Positions 46,582 to 48,159 of a stretch of DNA of 48,159 nt are shown here, in pieces. The notes beneath the pieces were generated by a model. It ran no database searches and was not told the DNA's origin. It worked only from the letters and a program-made list of their open reading frames with translations. Where the stretch lies: positions 1 through 48,159 of IMG/VR virus record IMGVR_UViG_3300030520_001134; one strand, written 5' to 3'. Each line of letters opens with the position of its first letter. Positions within the stretch are counted from its first letter, which is position 1. The translations under genes and the position numbers were made by a program. The stretch is from a virus.

Positions 46582-48159
46582 ATGCGCGTCGCCCTCTATG
46601 CCCGTTTTAGCGATTCCGAGCTGCAGAATGAACGCTCGGCCGACGACCAGCTCGAGGCTCTGCGCCAGGTTGTCAAAGCCCGCGGCTGGACCGAGACGCG
46701 GGCCTATGCCGACCACGGCATTTCCGGCGCGGCGCTGGCCAACCGGCCCGCGGTGCAGTCGCTTTTGCGCGACGCGGCCGCCGGCGGCTTTGATTGCGTG
46801 CTGGCGGAGGACCTGGACCGGCTGAGCCGCGACCAGGAGGGCACGGCCCATCTGTTCAAACACCTGACCTTCGCCGGCGTCCTGCTGGAGACCCTCGGCC
46901 AGGGACGGATTTCCGTCATGCATGTGGGCCTGGCCGGGACCATGAACCAGCTCTTCCTGGAGCAGCTGGCGGCAAAGACCCGGCGTGGCCTGGTCGCCAA
47001 GGTCAAGGCCGGCTTCTCCGGCGGCGGCCACACCTTCGGCTACGCCATCGTTGCCAAGGGGGTCTATGCGGTCGACCCGGACCAGGCGCGGGTCGTGCGC
47101 AGGATCTTTACCGACTACGACCTCGGCGCGTCCCCCCGGGCGATCGCCGCCAGGCTGAACGCTGAAGGCGTTCCGGGGCCCAGCGGACGCCAGTGGAGCG
47201 CATCGACGATCAACGGCGATCGCCGCGCCGGCGACGGAGTCCTGCACCAGGAGCTTTACGTCGGAACCCGGGTGTTCAACCGCCGGCGTTTCCGCAAGCA
47301 TCCGGAGACCGGCCGACGCTCAAGCGTGCTGAACCCCACCGAGTCCTGGATCCGCATGCCGACGCCGGACCTGCGGATCATCGACCAGGATCTCTGGGCC
47401 CGGGTGCAGGCCCGCAAGAGCGCCCTGGGCGCCGCGCCGGCGCAACGCGCCAGGCGGCCGACGCGGCTGCTGTCCGGACTGCTGGTCTGCGCCCTCTGCC
47501 ATGGGCCCATGACGGTGCAGGGCAAGCGGTACGCCTGCTCGACCAGGCGCGAGAAGGGAACCTGCACGAACGCCAGCTATGCCGGCTGCACGGCCGTGGA
47601 AACCCGGGTGATCGTCGGCTTGCGAGACAACCTGCTTCACCCGGACGTGGTCGCCGAGGCGATCCGGACGTTCCAGGCGGAAATGCAGGCGGCCACGCGA
47701 TCGGCGATCACCGATCGGGCCAAGATCGAGGAGGAGCTGCAGGGACTGCAGCGCCGCCTCGACCGAGCGTCCGACGCCTATCAGCGCGGCCTGTTCGAGC
47801 TCGATGAGCTCGAGGCGCAGATCTCGCCGCTGAAGGCCCGGCGGGCGGCGCTCCGCGACCAGCTGGCCATGGCGGACGCGCCGCCGGTATATCGTATCCA
47901 TCCCCACGCCGCGGAGATGTATCGGTCTATCGTTGAGAACCTCGCCGGGGCCCTGGAGAAGGATTCCTCACAGGACATGCGCAATGCGCTACGCGGGCTA
48001 ATCAGCCGCGTCATCTTCACACCGGGCGAGGCGCGCGGTGCGTTCGATCTAAGCGTCCAAGGACGCATCTCGGGGCTGCTGAGTAATTCAACAGCCCCGG
48101 ATGTAGTGTCAATGATGGGTGCGGGGACAGGATTTGAACCTGTGACCTTCAGGTTATGA
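46582..48159 (+). CDS. Large serine recombinase (phage integrase)
   Basis: 525 residues. The catalytic domain (1-145) has the nucleophile Ser10 in YARFSDSE and the arginines of DLDRLSRDQ (80, 83). The recombinase domain (about 150-260) begins HTFGYAIVAKG. A zinc ribbon has Cys303, 306, 319 and 328. A coiled coil at about 372-425 suits the synaptic arm of large serine integrases. It would integrate and excise the prophage. The last 13 residues (GAGTGFEPVTFRL) and the stop are encoded by the antisense of the tRNA half at the window edge, so integrase and att site are physically fused. Last gene of the early operon. Confidence 0.95.
   Translation: MRVALYARFSDSELQNERSADDQLEALRQVVKARGWTETRAYADHGISGAALANRPAVQSLLRDAAAGGFDCVLAEDLDRLSRDQEGTAHLFKHLTFAGVLLETLGQGRISVMHVGLAGTMNQLFLEQLAAKTRRGLVAKVKAGFSGGGHTFGYAIVAKGVYAVDPDQARVVRRIFTDYDLGASPRAIAARLNAEGVPGPSGRQWSASTINGDRRAGDGVLHQELYVGTRVFNRRRFRKHPETGRRSSVLNPTESWIRMPTPDLRIIDQDLWARVQARKSALGAAPAQRARRPTRLLSGLLVCALCHGPMTVQGKRYACSTRREKGTCTNASYAGCTAVETRVIVGLRDNLLHPDVVAEAIRTFQAEMQAATRSAITDRAKIEEELQGLQRRLDRASDAYQRGLFELDELEAQISPLKARRAALRDQLAMADAPPVYRIHPHAAEMYRSIVENLAGALEKDSSQDMRNALRGLISRVIFTPGEARGAFDLSVQGRISGLLSNSTAPDVVSMMGAGTGFEPVTFRL
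48116..48159 (-). tRNA. 3' half of an initiator tRNA(fMet) (CAU) gene, cut by the window edge
   Basis: Reading the minus strand from 48159: TCATAA (anticodon CAT), CCTGA (anticodon stem), AGGTC (variable loop), ACAGG-TTCAAAT-CCTGT (perfect T stem-loop), CCCCGCA (acceptor strand), then C and CCA. Anticodon-loop context and acceptor CCCCGCA match alphaproteobacterial initiator tRNA. The 5' half would lie to the right of the window. The base after the acceptor strand is C where A is usual, which may mark the end of the shared core. Confidence 0.85.
48119..48159. other. Prophage attachment half-site inside tRNA(fMet)
   Basis: The serine recombinase frame runs into the tRNA 3' half, the classic signature of an attP located at the end of an integrase gene and fused to a tRNA on integration. 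The phage restores the tRNA 3' end. The core repeat should recur at the far, left end of the prophage, outside this window; no copy is seen near position 1. Confidence 0.72.

Overview
The window is almost entirely one temperate, tailed bacteriophage genome integrated in a high-G+C alphaproteobacterium. Host evidence is indirect. G or C dominates third codon positions, the holin resembles the 3-TM holins of alphaproteobacterial gene transfer agents, there is a phage copy of the GapR (DUF2312) nucleoid protein typical of Caulobacterales and Rhizobiales, and the tRNA half at the right edge has the initiator tRNA(fMet) sequence usual in that class. A Caulobacteraceae-like host is my best guess; the sequence does not prove it.

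Layout. From 29232 down to 1, all on the minus strand, lie a tyrosine recombinase, a run of small genes with a DUF3164 gene, and then the virion genes: small and large terminase, gpW-like connector, portal, S49 head protease, scaffold-like protein, decoration protein, major capsid, head completion and tail terminator, contractile sheath and tube, tail chaperone with a -1 frameshift extension, tape measure with a lysozyme domain, Mu-type baseplate, tail appendages, a lipoprotein-like beta-helix spike, holin, endolysin and a spanin-like protein. The head is lambda-like (gpB/C/D/E/W/FII) and the tail Mu-like (gp37-gp48), so the virion should be a mosaic myovirus.

From 29413 to 34889, mostly minus, come a small DksA/TraR-type zinc protein, a conserved plus-strand gene frameshifted at a G10 tract, small unknown genes, a winged-helix protein that may act in replication, three small membrane proteins that look like paralogs of each other, and a Cro-sized regulator. 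At 34890-36193 is an immunity region with the topology of lambda. Two divergent small regulators share an operator family (GTTTGGA-N3-TCCAAAC). A lipoprotein gene sits where lambda has rex, and a third promoter with two more operators drives the early plus-strand operon.

From 36291 to 48159, on the plus strand, is one tightly overlapping early operon: the GapR homolog, small unknown proteins, a Cys-rich protein, a HerA-type ATPase with two copies of a C-terminal winged helix, a DUF5131 (Gp37/Gp68) protein, a protein with a 33-unit hexanucleotide repeat coding for alternating Ala-Gly and Ala-Trp, a 527-residue unknown, and a large serine recombinase as last gene. The recombinase C-terminus is encoded by the antisense strand of the 3' half of the tRNA(fMet) gene, which marks the integration site.

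How it fits together (inference). The plus-strand regulator would hold the prophage silent by occupying operators at both early promoters. On induction the minus early operon and the plus operon fire, the serine recombinase excises the genome, and the long minus-strand operon builds the virion and lyses the cell. The role of the second, tyrosine recombinase in the middle of the genome is open.
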